Positions 34,204 through 42,695 of a stretch of 64,000 nt of DNA are shown here, piece by piece. The notes below the pieces were generated by a model. It was not told the DNA's origin. It did no database searches and saw only the letters and a list, made by a program, of their open reading frames with translations. The translations under genes and the position numbers were made by a program. The DNA is taken from contig JAQWRY010000002.1 of assembly GCA_029243485.1 (NCBI GenBank), forward strand, positions 18,850 through 82,849. The letters are read 5' to 3'. This DNA comes from Candidatus Binatia bacterium (GTDB lineage: Bacteria; Desulfobacterota; Binatia; UBA12015). How positions within the stretch are numbered: the stretch's first letter is position 1; every line of letters begins with the position of its first letter.

Positions 34204-34872
34204 ATGTCGACCCCACTTCCCCGCATCGCGTTTCTCCACACCGCGAAGATCCACATCGAGACCTTCGACCGGCTCCTCGCCGAACATGTCGGCCAGGTCG
34301 AGCTCCAGCACACGGTCCGGCCCGATTGGCTCGAACGTGCGCAGCGAGAAGGGCTCTCGGGAGATCTCCGCACCGCCGTCTCTCGCCACCTCGAAGAGAT
34401 GAGCACGCATGCCGCCGTAGTCGTCTGCACGTGCTCGACGTTGGGACCGATCGCGGACGAGATCGCGGCGGCGGGCGCGCCCGTGTTTCGCATCGATCGC
34501 CCCATGATCGAGGCCGCGGTCCGCTGCGACGGAACCTGCGTCGTCGCGGTCTGTCTGGAGAGCACGATCGATCCGACCTCGCAGCTGCTCGAGGACGCGT
34601 ATCGCGAGGCCGGACGAAAAGCGGACTACGAGATCACACCGTGCTTGGACGCTTGGCCGCATTTCGAAGCCGGCGATCTCGATGCGTTCGCCGCGGCGAT
34701 CGCCAACTCCCTGCGGGTCCGCCTCGGCCGCGGAGACCGCGTGGGCTGCATCGTTCTCGCCCAGGCTTCGATGGCTCGCGCCGAACCGCTTCTCGCGGAG
34801 GTGGGCGTGCCGGTGCTGTCCTCACCGGCGCTCGCGGCTACCGAGGCGCTGGCCCGCTCGCTGGCCCGCTAA
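34204..34872 (+). CDS. Asp/Glu racemase superfamily protein
   Basis: A 222-residue protein. The opening IAFLHTAKIHIETFDRLL and the central AAVVVCTCSTLGPIADEIA carry the first active-site Cys of the aspartate/glutamate racemase fold. A second block, CIVLAQASMARAEPLL, stands where the second Cys is expected but has Ser instead. It could therefore be a maleate-isomerase/decarboxylase-type relative or a binding protein rather than a true racemase. It stands alone between divergent and convergent neighbours. Confidence 0.75.
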   Translation: MSTPLPRIAFLHTAKIHIETFDRLLAEHVGQVELQHTVRPDWLERAQREGLSGDLRTAVSRHLEEMSTHAAVVVCTCSTLGPIADEIAAAGAPVFRIDRPMIEAAVRCDGTCVVAVCLESTIDPTSQLLEDAYREAGRKADYEITPCLDAWPHFEAGDLDAFAAAIANSLRVRLGRGDRVGCIVLAQASMARAEPLLAEVGVPVLSSPALAATEALARSLAR

Positions 34873-34878
34873 GGCGTC

Positions 34879-35262
34879 CTACTTCCCGCCCCACTGGCGG
34901 ATGTCCTCCAAGAGCTTCTGCCCTTGGGGAGACTCGATCTTCGCCTTGCACTCTTCTTCCGAGAACCCGCTGCGCAGATTCCTGACGCGGGCGGACCCGT
35001 CGTCGAAGATCTTCGAGAGGATCTCCAGGTGCTGCTGCGAGACGCCCTGGTGCTGCGCGTACTTGAGGAATGCCGTCCGGACCGAATAGGGCGGATCCAT
35101 CTTGCAGGTGACGAAGCGCTGGCTGATCTTACCGTACTCCACCGCCCCCTCTTTCAACTCTTCGAAGATGATGACGTCGATCGCGCGGGCCGGCGCCACA
35201 AGGGCCAGGCCGCAGACCGTAGCAAGGAGGATCCCGACAAAGAACTTGCTGGCTCGTGACAT
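34879..35262 (-). CDS. small exported protein of unknown function
   Basis: A 127-residue protein with a clear signal peptide (FFVGILLATVCGLALVAPARA, cleaved near residue 27). The mature ~100-residue helical domain has two cysteines (VTCKMDP and EEECKAK), and AFLKYAQHQGVSQQHLE may resemble small Rap1a/Tai-type immunity domains. That likeness is weak. It is convergent with the racemase-like gene, 6 bp away. No function can be assigned. Confidence 0.6.
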   Translation of the reverse strand: MSRASKFFVGILLATVCGLALVAPARAIDVIIFEELKEGAVEYGKISQRFVTCKMDPPYSVRTAFLKYAQHQGVSQQHLEILSKIFDDGSARVRNLRSGFSEEECKAKIESPQGQKLLEDIRQWGGK

Positions 35263-35355
35263 GATCCTTTCTTCTTACGGGATCGCTGCGCCTGCAGACA
35301 AGCACGGTTTCGAGGGGCGCTTGGCAGCTTCGGGCGGCCGCATTATGAAGTTTGG

Positions 35356-36008
35356 ATGGACGCTGTGCGCAGGATCGCCACCGCTGGAACTCTGGCCATG
35401 CTCGTCGCCCTCACCAGTTGTGGGGATGGCGCCACCCGCACCGTCCAAGCCGCGAGCCAGACGGAGTTCGATCAACTCGGTCCGTTCGGGGTCGCCGCCT
35501 TCGACCTGATCTACGCCGACACCAGTCGCTCGACCCGAGCAAACGGCAATTTTCCGGGTCTGCCGAGAGAAACCTGCCAGTCCGTATCTAGTAGCCGTTC
35601 GTGCTTAGCGACCCGGGCGGCAGCGAGAATCCCGCCCCGGCGCCCGGTTCTTTCCCGCTCTCGAACAGCGCCGCACCGGGCAGCCCGACCGCAGGCCACA
35701 TCACCGTGGGCTGTGCCGCCGTTCAAGGCGAGGTCGACGAAGAGGACGAGGGCTCCTTCGCCGAATCGGAGGCTCTAATGACCAACGGTGTGCCCGGAGA
35801 CGTGTACCGTCGCGACGACTGCGACCTCGAACGGTTCTGCAACAACGGCTACGTGCAAACGATGTCTGCAGACCGACAGCTCCAGTTGGTCCGGATCGCA
35901 ACGCTCGCGCACTTCGAGGCGAATCTTCGCGGGCGCGCGGACGCCGCGGCGTTTATCGAGAGATCGCTGGAGGTAGGCAACGCCGACACGGGCGTCCAGA
36001 CCAAGTAA
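35356..36008 (+). pseudogene. frameshifted, internally deleted secreted esterase-like gene
   Basis: The head has a lipoprotein-type signal (AGTLAMLVALTSCGDG), then FGVAAFDLIYADTSRSTRANGNFPG, typical of exported dienelactone-hydrolase/lipase-like proteins. Two frame changes follow: one frame reads SAERNLPVRI then stops, another resumes with DPGGSENPAPAPGSFPL. That jumps to a different C-terminal-looking part ending at 36008 (CDLERFCNNGYVQ, LAHFEANLRGRADAAAF). No GxSxG nucleophile block survives. I call it a decayed alpha/beta hydrolase; the family call is tentative. Confidence 0.5.
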
Positions 36009-36018
36009 CAGCGGTGGG

Positions 36019-36473
36019 CTAGTCGCCCGAGTGCGGTTCAAGCTTCACCATCAGAACGTGACAGGGTGCCTTGCGGAGCACCTTCTCGACGACCGAACCC
36101 AAGAGCCCGATATCGAGCGCGCTGCGACCGACGCTCCCCATCACGATTACATCGGCGTTCGATTCGGCGGCCGTTGCGAGAATCACCTTCGCCGGTTCCC
36201 GACGAGCACCATGGTATCCATGTCGACGGCGGGATCTCGGTGTCGGTCCGCCAGCGCTTCGAAATCCTTCCGGATCTGCTCGGAGATCACGTCGGAGATC
36301 CCGACGTCGGAAAGCGCACGGTAGACCTCCGTGTACGGAAAGGTGTCCTCCACCACAGACAGCAGCTTGAACTTCGCCTCGAACGGATCGGCGAGTTACA
36401 CGGCCGCGCTGACGACCTCCTCGGAATGGTCCGGAAGGTCGGTCGGGCAGAGAATCTGGCTGAGATTGATCAC
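36019..36473 (-). pseudogene. universal stress protein (UspA) pseudogene
   Basis: From a GTG at 36473 the frame reads INLSQILCPTDLPDHSEEVV. A TAA at 36396-36398 then interrupts it, and the same frame continues with ADPFEAKFKLLSVVEDTFPY. Near 36190 the frame shifts to give PAKVILATAAESNADVIVMG and then SVVEKVLRKAPCHVLMV, the ATP-binding C-terminal half of UspA. One in-frame stop plus one frameshift make it non-functional unless both are sequencing errors. Confidence 0.75.
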
Positions 36474-36606
36474 TGGTCGCTCCGCTGGCCTGGAAGATGG
36501 CGGGCGGGCTGACCGAAGGGAAAGGAGAGCCGCAAACACTATCACGCAATGATGTTTGTTCGGTGTTTGGCCTCTGCGGCTCAACCGTGCCCCGCGCTAG
36601 AATGAG

Positions 36607-37057
36607 TTGATCCTCTACCGAGGAGAGCGCACGTCTGCGGCCATTCGACGGATCGTTTCGCTCGTCATCACGGGCTCACTTGCGGGAGCCGCGTGGGTGC
36701 AGACGGCGAGTGAAGAAGGGGCTCTCCGCAGAGATACTCAACCTTCGCACCGACACCATCGACCTGGACGACGCCGGCAGCCAGATCTTCAGCGCGTGGA
36801 CACCGATGGGCAGTCTCGCTCTGTTGATGGAGGGACTCCGGGCGCAGGGATCCGTGGGCATCCTCGATACGCGCTACGACAGCTTCGACGGCGTGAACTC
36901 CGGCGACGACCGAACGCAGATCGCCCTCTGCGGCCAGAACCTGGCCGACGAGGCCTGCTTTACCTTCGGGTCGGGGCTCGCCAACACCTTCGGAATCGCA
37001 GCGCGGTTCTACGGACCTCCCCGCACCTGGGGGCCGGAGCTGAGTCACCGCTTCTAA
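36607..37057 (+). pseudogene. remnant of a TonB-dependent receptor
   Basis: A signal-peptide-like start (IRRIVSLVITGSLAGAAW) is followed after a frame change by a mid-barrel piece (IFSAWTPMGSLAL, compare LFTAWTPMASIAS in the intact receptor). It then jumps to the last strands (DDRTQIALCGQNLADEACF, and FYGPPRTWGPELSHRF at the C-terminus). The plug and most of the barrel are missing. It ends with the aromatic residue typical of outer-membrane barrels. This is the second deleted receptor of this subfamily in the window. Confidence 0.7.
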
Positions 37058-37078
37058 GGGCAGCGAGGAGGACGTACT

Positions 37079-37573
37079 TCAGTGCGTCCCCTTCTCCTTG
37101 CAGTGCATCAAAGCATCCCGAACCGCCTTACAAACCAGCGCCCCATCCTGATTGAACGCCCGATGCTCGAACGTCACCACCCCTTGGGTCGGCCGTGACT
37201 TCGACGCACGCGCAGCCATCACCTCGCTCTCGACACGAATCGTGTCGCCGTGGAACAGAGGCGCAGGAAAAATGATCGACTGAAACCCGAGGTTCGCGAC
37301 GGTCGTACCGAGCGTCGTCTCATGCACGCTGATTCCGATGACGGTGGCCAGCGTGAGCATCGAGTTCACTAGCGGCTTGCCGAACTCCGTTTCGTTCGTC
37401 GCGTAGTCGAAGTCGAGATGAAGCCAGGCCGGGTTCATCGTCATCGACGTGAAGAGAACGTTGTCGGACTCGGTGAGCGTCCGCCGGATGGCGTGCTGGA
37501 CGACGACTCCGGGGGTCAGCTCCTCGAACCACATTCCCCGGACCGGCCGGGCTGGGGCATCCTTCTGCGTCAT
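37079..37573 (-). CDS. MaoC-family dehydratase (mesaconyl-CoA hydratase-like)
   Basis: A 164-residue single hot-dog protein. GMWFEELTPGVVVQHAIRRT, then the hydratase signature TESDNVLFTSMTMNPAWLHLD around residues 33-53, and GISVHETTLGTTVANLGF. It resembles MaoC proteins related to mesaconyl-CoA/methylfumaryl-CoA hydratases. The ATG at 37573 has GGAGGAG about 8 bp before it. It is 28 bp downstream of an acyl-CoA dehydrogenase gene in the same direction, so the pair would perform two consecutive beta-oxidation-type steps. Confidence 0.88.
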   Translation of the reverse strand: MTQKDAPARPVRGMWFEELTPGVVVQHAIRRTLTESDNVLFTSMTMNPAWLHLDFDYATNETEFGKPLVNSMLTLATVIGISVHETTLGTTVANLGFQSIIFPAPLFHGDTIRVESEVMAARASKSRPTQGVVTFEHRAFNQDGALVCKAVRDALMHCKEKGTH

Positions 37574-37601
37574 TCGTTCTCTCCTCCGCTGCCGGGTCCG
37601 A

Positions 37602-38756
37602 TCACCCTCCGACGATGGATCGCTTGGCCACCTCTTCGAGCATGACCTCGGTCGCTCCGCCACCGATCGTCAACACCCGAGCATCGCGATACATGCGCTC
37701 CACGGCCGATTCGCGCATGAAGCCCATACCGCCGTGGAACTGGGTGCACTCATACATCACTTGGTTCACGACTTCCGCACCCCAAGCTTTCACGCCCGAC
37801 ATCTCCTTCACGTTGTCCGTTCCCTGCTCCCCGAGCCACGCCGCGTGGTACATCGAAGCCCGGACCGCGTCGACCTTGGCCTGCGCGAGAGCCAGTCTCT
37901 GTCGGATCGCGCCGAGGTCGTAGAGCCGCCCACCGAAGGCCGGCCGGTCCTGCGTGTATTTCAGCGTGAGATCGATGGCCTTCTGCGCCGCCCCGACACC
38001 CATTCCCACGAGGACCATGCGCTCGTTCTGGAAGTTACGCATCGTCTCGTAGAAGCCTCGGTGCGGCGTACCGAGGAGCTGATCGTCGGGGACGAATACG
38101 TCCTCGAGAACCAGCTCGGCAGTGTCCGAGCAGCGCCAGCCGTGCTTGTCCAACTGACTCGCGACCTCGAAACCCGGCGTGCCCTTCGGAACCAGGAACA
38201 TGGAGATGCCGTACTTGTCGTCTGGATTCGTACGAGCCGCGACGATCGTGAGATCGCCGTAGACGCCGTTGGTGATGAACGTCTTGCGTCCGTTCAGGAT
38301 CCAACCATCGCCATCACGCCGCGCCGTCGCTCGAATTCCGGCGACGTCGGAGCCCGCATCGGGTTCGGTCACCGCGATCGCGAGGATGACCTCTCCGGCG
38401 AGGACATCACCCATCCACCGCTCGTGCTGCGCCGGCGAACCGGAACTCACCAGATGTGGACCGGCCATGTCCGTGTGCACGAGCACAGTCACGTCGAACC
38501 CGCCGAACGACGACGAACCGAGCGCCTCGGAGAACACGGCGGATGCGACCGGACCGAGCCCAACCCCGCCAAGAGATTCAGGAACGCGAAGACCCAGCAT
38601 CCCGAGTTCGCCCATCTTCTGCAGAATCTCCCGCGGAACCTTGCCGTCCTCCTCCCACGCAGCGCCCTGCGGCTCGACCTCCCGCGCCACGAAGTCGAGG
38701 GTCTGCTGGTAGATCGCCTCCAGCTCGTCGGTCATCCACGCGTTGCGTCGGCCCAT
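37602..38756 (-). CDS. acyl-CoA dehydrogenase
   Basis: A 384-residue flavoprotein. VTEPDAGSDVAGIRA and GRKTFITNGVYGDLTIVAAR form the FAD/substrate region. The C-terminal signature is QFHGGMGFMRESAVERMYRDA leading to LTIGGGATEVMLEEV, where the Glu of GATEV is the candidate base. The start could be the ATG at 38756 or the TTG at 38765. It precedes the MaoC gene and is divergent from an EthD-domain gene. Substrate chain type cannot be fixed from the motifs. Confidence 0.9.
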   Translation of the reverse strand: MGRRNAWMTDELEAIYQQTLDFVAREVEPQGAAWEEDGKVPREILQKMGELGMLGLRVPESLGGVGLGPVASAVFSEALGSSSFGGFDVTVLVHTDMAGPHLVSSGSPAQHERWMGDVLAGEVILAIAVTEPDAGSDVAGIRATARRDGDGWILNGRKTFITNGVYGDLTIVAARTNPDDKYGISMFLVPKGTPGFEVASQLDKHGWRCSDTAELVLEDVFVPDDQLLGTPHRGFYETMRNFQNERMVLVGMGVGAAQKAIDLTLKYTQDRPAFGGRLYDLGAIRQRLALAQAKVDAVRASMYHAAWLGEQGTDNVKEMSGVKAWGAEVVNQVMYECTQFHGGMGFMRESAVERMYRDARVLTIGGGATEVMLEEVAKRSIVGG

Positions 38757-38808
38757 GAGATCCAACTTAGCGCGTGTCGGGCCGCGCGTATAAGGCTAAG
38801 AAAACGGC

Positions 38809-39177
38809 ATGGCCATCAAGCTCGTCTTCTGCTGCCGCCGCCGTCCGGAGCTCTCCCTCGAAGAGTTCCTCGAGACCTGGCTCAACGACCACGGCCCCCT
38901 AGTGAGGCGCGTCCGCGAGAATCTCCCGCAGATGACGCGCTACGTGCAGAGCCACCTTATCCCCGGCCCCGGCACAGACGGGCTCCGCTCCTCACGCGGC
39001 TCCGCCGAACCCTACGACGGCATCACCGAAGTCTGGTTCGACTCCCTTGAATCCGTAGGCGCCGCCACCACCGAAGAAGCCCTCGCCGCCGGCCGCGCCC
39101 TCCTAAAAGACGAAGCCCGCTTCCTAGACCTCCCCAACTGCTCCCTCTTCCTCACCGAAGAACACGAGATCTTCTGA
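38809..39177 (+). CDS. EthD-domain protein
   Basis: A 122-residue dimeric alpha/beta-barrel protein. LVFCCRRRPELSLEEFLETWLNDHGPLV and RYVQSHLIPG match the EthD family, which includes proteins needed for ether (ETBE) oxidation and polyketide cyclase-like folds. The YDGITEVWFDSLESV block is also typical. Such genes often accompany acyl-CoA dehydrogenase and SDR genes. The stop at 39177 lies 2 bp from the left arm of the inverted repeat at 39180. Confidence 0.85.
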   Translation: MAIKLVFCCRRRPELSLEEFLETWLNDHGPLVRRVRENLPQMTRYVQSHLIPGPGTDGLRSSRGSAEPYDGITEVWFDSLESVGAATTEEALAAGRALLKDEARFLDLPNCSLFLTEEHEIF

Positions 39178-39179
39178 GC

Positions 39180-39296
39180 GAGGGGACGTTGGTTAGTCTC
39201 GACCTTTTTGTTTAGTCGTCGCGCACTTTAGGTGAGGGCTGATGCTTGGGGAGTCGACGACTAAACAAAAAGGCCGAGACTAACCAACGTCCCCTC
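39180..39296. repeat. long inverted repeat, MITE/REP-like element
   Basis: The arms 39180-39221 and 39255-39296 are reverse complements at 41 of 42 positions (one A/C mismatch at 39202/39274) around a 33-bp loop. The outer ends begin GAGGGGACGTTGG. The element sits exactly between convergent genes. Its right arm encodes the last residues and the TAG stop of the CaiB gene, so it is either an insertion or a very strong bidirectional terminator. No transposase is present. Confidence 0.85.
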
Positions 39297-40527
39297 CGAA
39301 CACTCCGGCTTTGCGGAGGGTGGCTATGTCTTCGGGGGTTTTGTTGAGGACTTTGGAGAGGACCTCGTCGGTGTTTTGGCCGACGGTGGGGGCCATGGTG
39401 GGGGTTGGGAGGGGCTTGTTGTCGACGTAGACTGGGAGGGGGAGCTGTTCGCAGCCGACGGCGTCGATGGGGAGAAAGGGCATGCGGTGTTGGAACTGGG
39501 GATCGTCGCCGACGTTCTTCGTCGTGTTGATCGGGGCGATCGTCGTGTTTTTCTCCGACGCGAACGTGAGCCAATCTTTCACCGTGCGGGTGCGGAAGAT
39601 GTCGCGTAACTCCGTCTGGAGTTCCTTGTTGCCGCGCGCATGGTCGGCGTACTTCGAGCCGGGCCACTTTTCGAAGAGGTCCATACGGTCGAGGCCTGCG
39701 CAGAAGTTCTTCCAGAACGCCTGCTCCGAAGCCATGAACAAGATGTGGCCGTCCTTGGCCTCGTAGGCCTGGTAGCGAACGCCTTCCCACATCCCCGCGA
39801 GCCCGGCGGGGCGTCGGACGTAGTCGTCCGAAGGATTCCCCGTGACCTCGTCCTCCGGCCGCAGGTACGCCCTCTCGGTCTCGATGCGATACCAGTCCAT
39901 GTACGCGGACGCGTCGGACTGGGCCATCTCCATCTCACAGCCCTCGCCCGTCTCGCGGGCCTTGATGACTCCCGCGAGAATCGCCATCGCGGCCATCATA
40001 GGTCCGACGTTGATGCCCACGTTCGGCATGTCCCGCGGGATGTGACAGAAGCCCTCGTCGTCGACGACGGGCTGCACAATCCCCGACCACGTGTCGTAAG
40101 CAATCCCGTGACTCGGCATGTTCTGGTACGGCCCGGTCGCGCCGTAACCTGAAAGAGTGGCGAATACGATCTTCGGGTTCACCTTCTTCAAGTCGTCGTA
40201 GCCGAGCCCCAGCTTCGCCATCGAACCAGGACGCAACGCCTCCACCACGACGTCCGCGGTGGCGACGAGATCCTTGTAGAGCTGCACACCCTCGGGATTC
40301 TTCAGGTTCAGCGTGATGCTCTTCTTCCCACGGTGCGTGTGCAGGTGGAGGAGAGAAACGCCGTCCACGATCGGCCACGTCATCTGACGGATGTAGTCAC
40401 CCGAAGGCGGCTCTACCTTGATGACGTCGGCGCCCATGTCGGCGAAGAAAGTCGCCACGTGCCCCGGGCCGAGGAGACTCGACTCGATCACGCGCACACC
40501 AAAGAGAAGCTGCTTGGAATCTTTCAC
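39280..40527 (-). CDS. CaiB/BaiF-family CoA transferase/racemase
   Basis: A 415-residue family III protein, last gene of the steroid-type operon. RVIESSLLGPGHVATFFADM, VVVEALRPGSMAKLGLG and GYGATGPYQNMPSHGIAY mark the fold. At the nucleophile position the sequence is GEGCEMEMAQ, so Glu200 stands where the family has Asp. The start is a GTG at 40527 with AAGGA 7 bp upstream. The last five codons and stop lie in the inverted repeat 39255-39296. Role: loading or epimerising the CoA ester for the upstream dehydrogenases and hydratases. Confidence 0.87.
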   Translation of the reverse strand: MKDSKQLLFGVRVIESSLLGPGHVATFFADMGADVIKVEPPSGDYIRQMTWPIVDGVSLLHLHTHRGKKSITLNLKNPEGVQLYKDLVATADVVVEALRPGSMAKLGLGYDDLKKVNPKIVFATLSGYGATGPYQNMPSHGIAYDTWSGIVQPVVDDEGFCHIPRDMPNVGINVGPMMAAMAILAGVIKARETGEGCEMEMAQSDASAYMDWYRIETERAYLRPEDEVTGNPSDDYVRRPAGLAGMWEGVRYQAYEAKDGHILFMASEQAFWKNFCAGLDRMDLFEKWPGSKYADHARGNKELQTELRDIFRTRTVKDWLTFASEKNTTIAPINTTKNVGDDPQFQHRMPFLPIDAVGCEQLPLPVYVDNKPLPTPTMAPTVGQNTDEVLSKVLNKTPEDIATLRKAGVFGGDVG

Positions 40528-40541
40528 GGAGAAATCCTTCT

Positions 40542-41024
40542 TCAAGGCTGCCAGTCGTCGCCCTTGCGGGCCCACGGATTGTCTTCGGGGTTCGTCGGGA
40601 CTGCGAAGCGCGCGGCGCAGGAGGTCATCGTGTTGCCTTCGACGTCCACGTTGACGTCGATCGAGACCCAGCCGCACCCCTTGTCGTCTGTCGAGACGTC
40701 GGTGACCTTCCCCGTGAAGACCATGCGGTCTCCACAGAAGACCGATCCCTTCATGCGGAACTGCATCCGTCCGGGGCGGCCCTTCGGTCCGGTCCAGTCC
40801 GTGAGATACTTCTCGAACCAATGCGCCAGATTCGGCGTGTTCAGGAAGATGTCCTTCACGCCGTTGCGGTTCTGGGCGAAATCCTTGTCGTGGTGCATCG
40901 GACGGATGTCGCGCGTCGCGATCGCACCGAAGGCGACCGTGGTCGCGGTCACGTCGTACGGAAGATCCGGCAGGGTTTCGCCCACCTTCACCTGATCGAG
41001 CGTCAGATTCTTCGTCGCGCTCAT
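40542..41024 (-). CDS. MaoC-like hydratase subunit (ChsH1-like)
   Basis: A 160-residue single hot-dog domain. LDQVKVGETLPDLPYDVT, then AFGAIATRDIRPMHHDKDFA with the Asp/His pair of MaoC hydratases, and LAHWFEKYLTDWTGP. Its ATG overlaps the stop of the preceding 170-residue FAS1-like dehydratase gene by four bases (ATGA). The two small hot-dog proteins would pair as a heteromeric hydratase, as in the cholesterol side-chain enzyme ChsH1/ChsH2. That comparison rests on gene order and fold, not on a computed alignment. Confidence 0.87.
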   Translation of the reverse strand: MSATKNLTLDQVKVGETLPDLPYDVTATTVAFGAIATRDIRPMHHDKDFAQNRNGVKDIFLNTPNLAHWFEKYLTDWTGPKGRPGRMQFRMKGSVFCGDRMVFTGKVTDVSTDDKGCGWVSIDVNVDVEGNTMTSCAARFAVPTNPEDNPWARKGDDWQP

Positions 41025-41533
41025 TTCGCTTCCTTTTTGTAGCCGAACCCGGCGATCTCCTCGCGTACGAGAAGGTCGCCCTTCATGTTCTCGTAGTTCA
41101 CTTCGATGTTCCAAAAGCGGCCGGTCCCGAGCTTGGTCGTCTTGGGTCCCGTCACCGAACGAAGGATCTGATACTGCTTCACCCGCTCCCCCATCCGCAC
41201 CGGTTCGAAGAAGATGAGCTCATCGGCGGACATGATCGCCTCGGGGCAGTCGAGCTCGATCTTCAGGTCGAAGTGCGTCCGGAGAGCGAGCCCCTCTTCG
41301 TCCCGGTAGGGCGCCCAAAAGTGGGGGCGACACCACACCGAGATCATCGTCGGCGGCGCAATCCAGCCTCCCGTGACGTCCTTCGCGACGTCTTCATCCC
41401 AATACAGCGGGTTTCCGTTCTCGACCGACGAGCAGCCCGTCAGAACGAAGCCGCGCTCCACATCGAACTCGCCGTCCTCTTCGTGACGACGCTGGCCGAT
41501 CCACGACTCAACGATTTCCGGTAGATCCGACAT
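41021..41533 (-). CDS. FAS1-like dehydratase domain protein (ChsH2 N-domain-like)
   Basis: A 170-residue N-terminal-type MaoC protein: LPEIVESWIGQRRHEEDGEFDVERG, YWDEDVAKDVTGGWIAPPTMISVW and FEPVRMGERVKQYQILRSVTG. In the mycobacterial homologue ChsH2 a DUF35 domain follows; here the protein ends after the hot-dog, so no aldolase-recruiting tail is present. A GGGGG stretch lies 8 bp before the ATG. It is coupled with the MaoC gene downstream and 13 bp from the acyl-CoA dehydrogenase upstream. Confidence 0.85.
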   Translation of the reverse strand: MSDLPEIVESWIGQRRHEEDGEFDVERGFVLTGCSSVENGNPLYWDEDVAKDVTGGWIAPPTMISVWCRPHFWAPYRDEEGLALRTHFDLKIELDCPEAIMSADELIFFEPVRMGERVKQYQILRSVTGPKTTKLGTGRFWNIEVNYENMKGDLLVREEIAGFGYKKEAK

Positions 41534-41546
41534 CCGCAGGTCCCCC

Positions 41547-42665
41547 TCAGGAATCCAGCACGTCGACTGCGACGAGCTCTTCCAAGTACGGCGTGTCCCA
41601 CCACGAAAGCTGCAGCTGCTTCGATCGGCGGAAGTAGAGCTGCACGTCGTACTCCAACGTGAAGCCGACACCGCCCCAGAGCTGCTCACACATACGCGTG
41701 GCGTCCGCGTAGGTCTCGCAGCAGAACAGCTTCGCCATCGGCGCGAGACGTCGGATCGAACGGCCATTGGCTCGACTCCACGCGGCTTCGTGCACAAGAA
41801 CCCGGCCGCCGTCGATGCGAGTCGACGCATCGGCGAGATAGTGTGCCAATGCCTGGAAGGCTCCGAGAGGCTTATCGAACTGCGTCCGGATCTTGCAGTA
41901 GTCCGCCGTGATGTCGAGAGCCTTGTTCGCCCCACCCACCGCCTGCGCTGCGAGCAGAACGATGCCGTCGTACATCGCGGTCTCGAACGTGGCCCAGCCC
42001 GAACCAGCTGCGCTGATTCGATCGTCTGCCGAAACCTTCACGTTGCTGAACGTCACGCGATACTGCGCGTCGGCCGACTGCGAGAGAATCTGCCGCATCT
42101 CGACGCCACCCGCCTTCGGATCGACCAGGAACAGATCGATGCCCGCATCCGTGCGGGCAAGAACGATCAGCCGATCCGCGGAGCTGGCGAAGTAGACGTG
42201 CTGCTTCGTGCCGTTCAGCACGAAGCCGTCGCCGTCCGCTTTCGCGGCGAGTTGGACGCCGACCGGTCCGTAGCCCCGATCCGGCTCGAGCCAGGCGGGC
42301 GTCAGAATCGCTTCACCCGTAGCGATCTTCGGCAGCCACGCGCCCTTCTGCGCATCATTCCCCGCCTCGGTGAGCATGCCCCCACTCATGATCGCGGAGA
42401 CGAAGTGCGGCACGGATGCGAGTGCGCGACCGAGCTCTTCGTAAACCAGGGCCGCCTCGAGCAGGCTCTGCCCGCCACCGCCGTGCTCGGCCGGGATCGT
42501 CAGGCCGAGAAGGCCGGATTCCGCCATCTGCTTCCACAGTCCGTCGGAGTAGCCCTTCGGGTCGTCCTCCAGCTTGCGGACGGCATCCATGTCCGAGTGC
42601 TCCTCGAACATCGCGCGGGCCATGTCCGTGATCATCTGTTGTTCTTCGCTAAAATCGAGATTCAT
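41547..42665 (-). CDS. acyl-CoA dehydrogenase, partner subunit (FadE28/ChsE1-like)
   Basis: A 372-residue acyl-CoA dehydrogenase with LDFSEEQQMITDMARAMFEE at the start and LTIPAEHGGGGQSLLEAALV. The C-terminal region reads QLWGGVGFTLEYDVQLYFRR and then QLSWWDTPYLEELV, without the Gly-Thr/Ser-x-Glu-Ile block that carries the catalytic base in the neighbouring dehydrogenase. This divergence is expected for the non-FAD-base subunit of alpha2beta2 steroid dehydrogenases. It lies 30 bp downstream of the second dehydrogenase gene. Confidence 0.88.
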   Translation of the reverse strand: MNLDFSEEQQMITDMARAMFEEHSDMDAVRKLEDDPKGYSDGLWKQMAESGLLGLTIPAEHGGGGQSLLEAALVYEELGRALASVPHFVSAIMSGGMLTEAGNDAQKGAWLPKIATGEAILTPAWLEPDRGYGPVGVQLAAKADGDGFVLNGTKQHVYFASSADRLIVLARTDAGIDLFLVDPKAGGVEMRQILSQSADAQYRVTFSNVKVSADDRISAAGSGWATFETAMYDGIVLLAAQAVGGANKALDITADYCKIRTQFDKPLGAFQALAHYLADASTRIDGGRVLVHEAAWSRANGRSIRRLAPMAKLFCCETYADATRMCEQLWGGVGFTLEYDVQLYFRRSKQLQLSWWDTPYLEELVAVDVLDS

Positions 42666-42695
42666 CGTCGTATCCTCAGTCCGTTCGAGTCGCGT

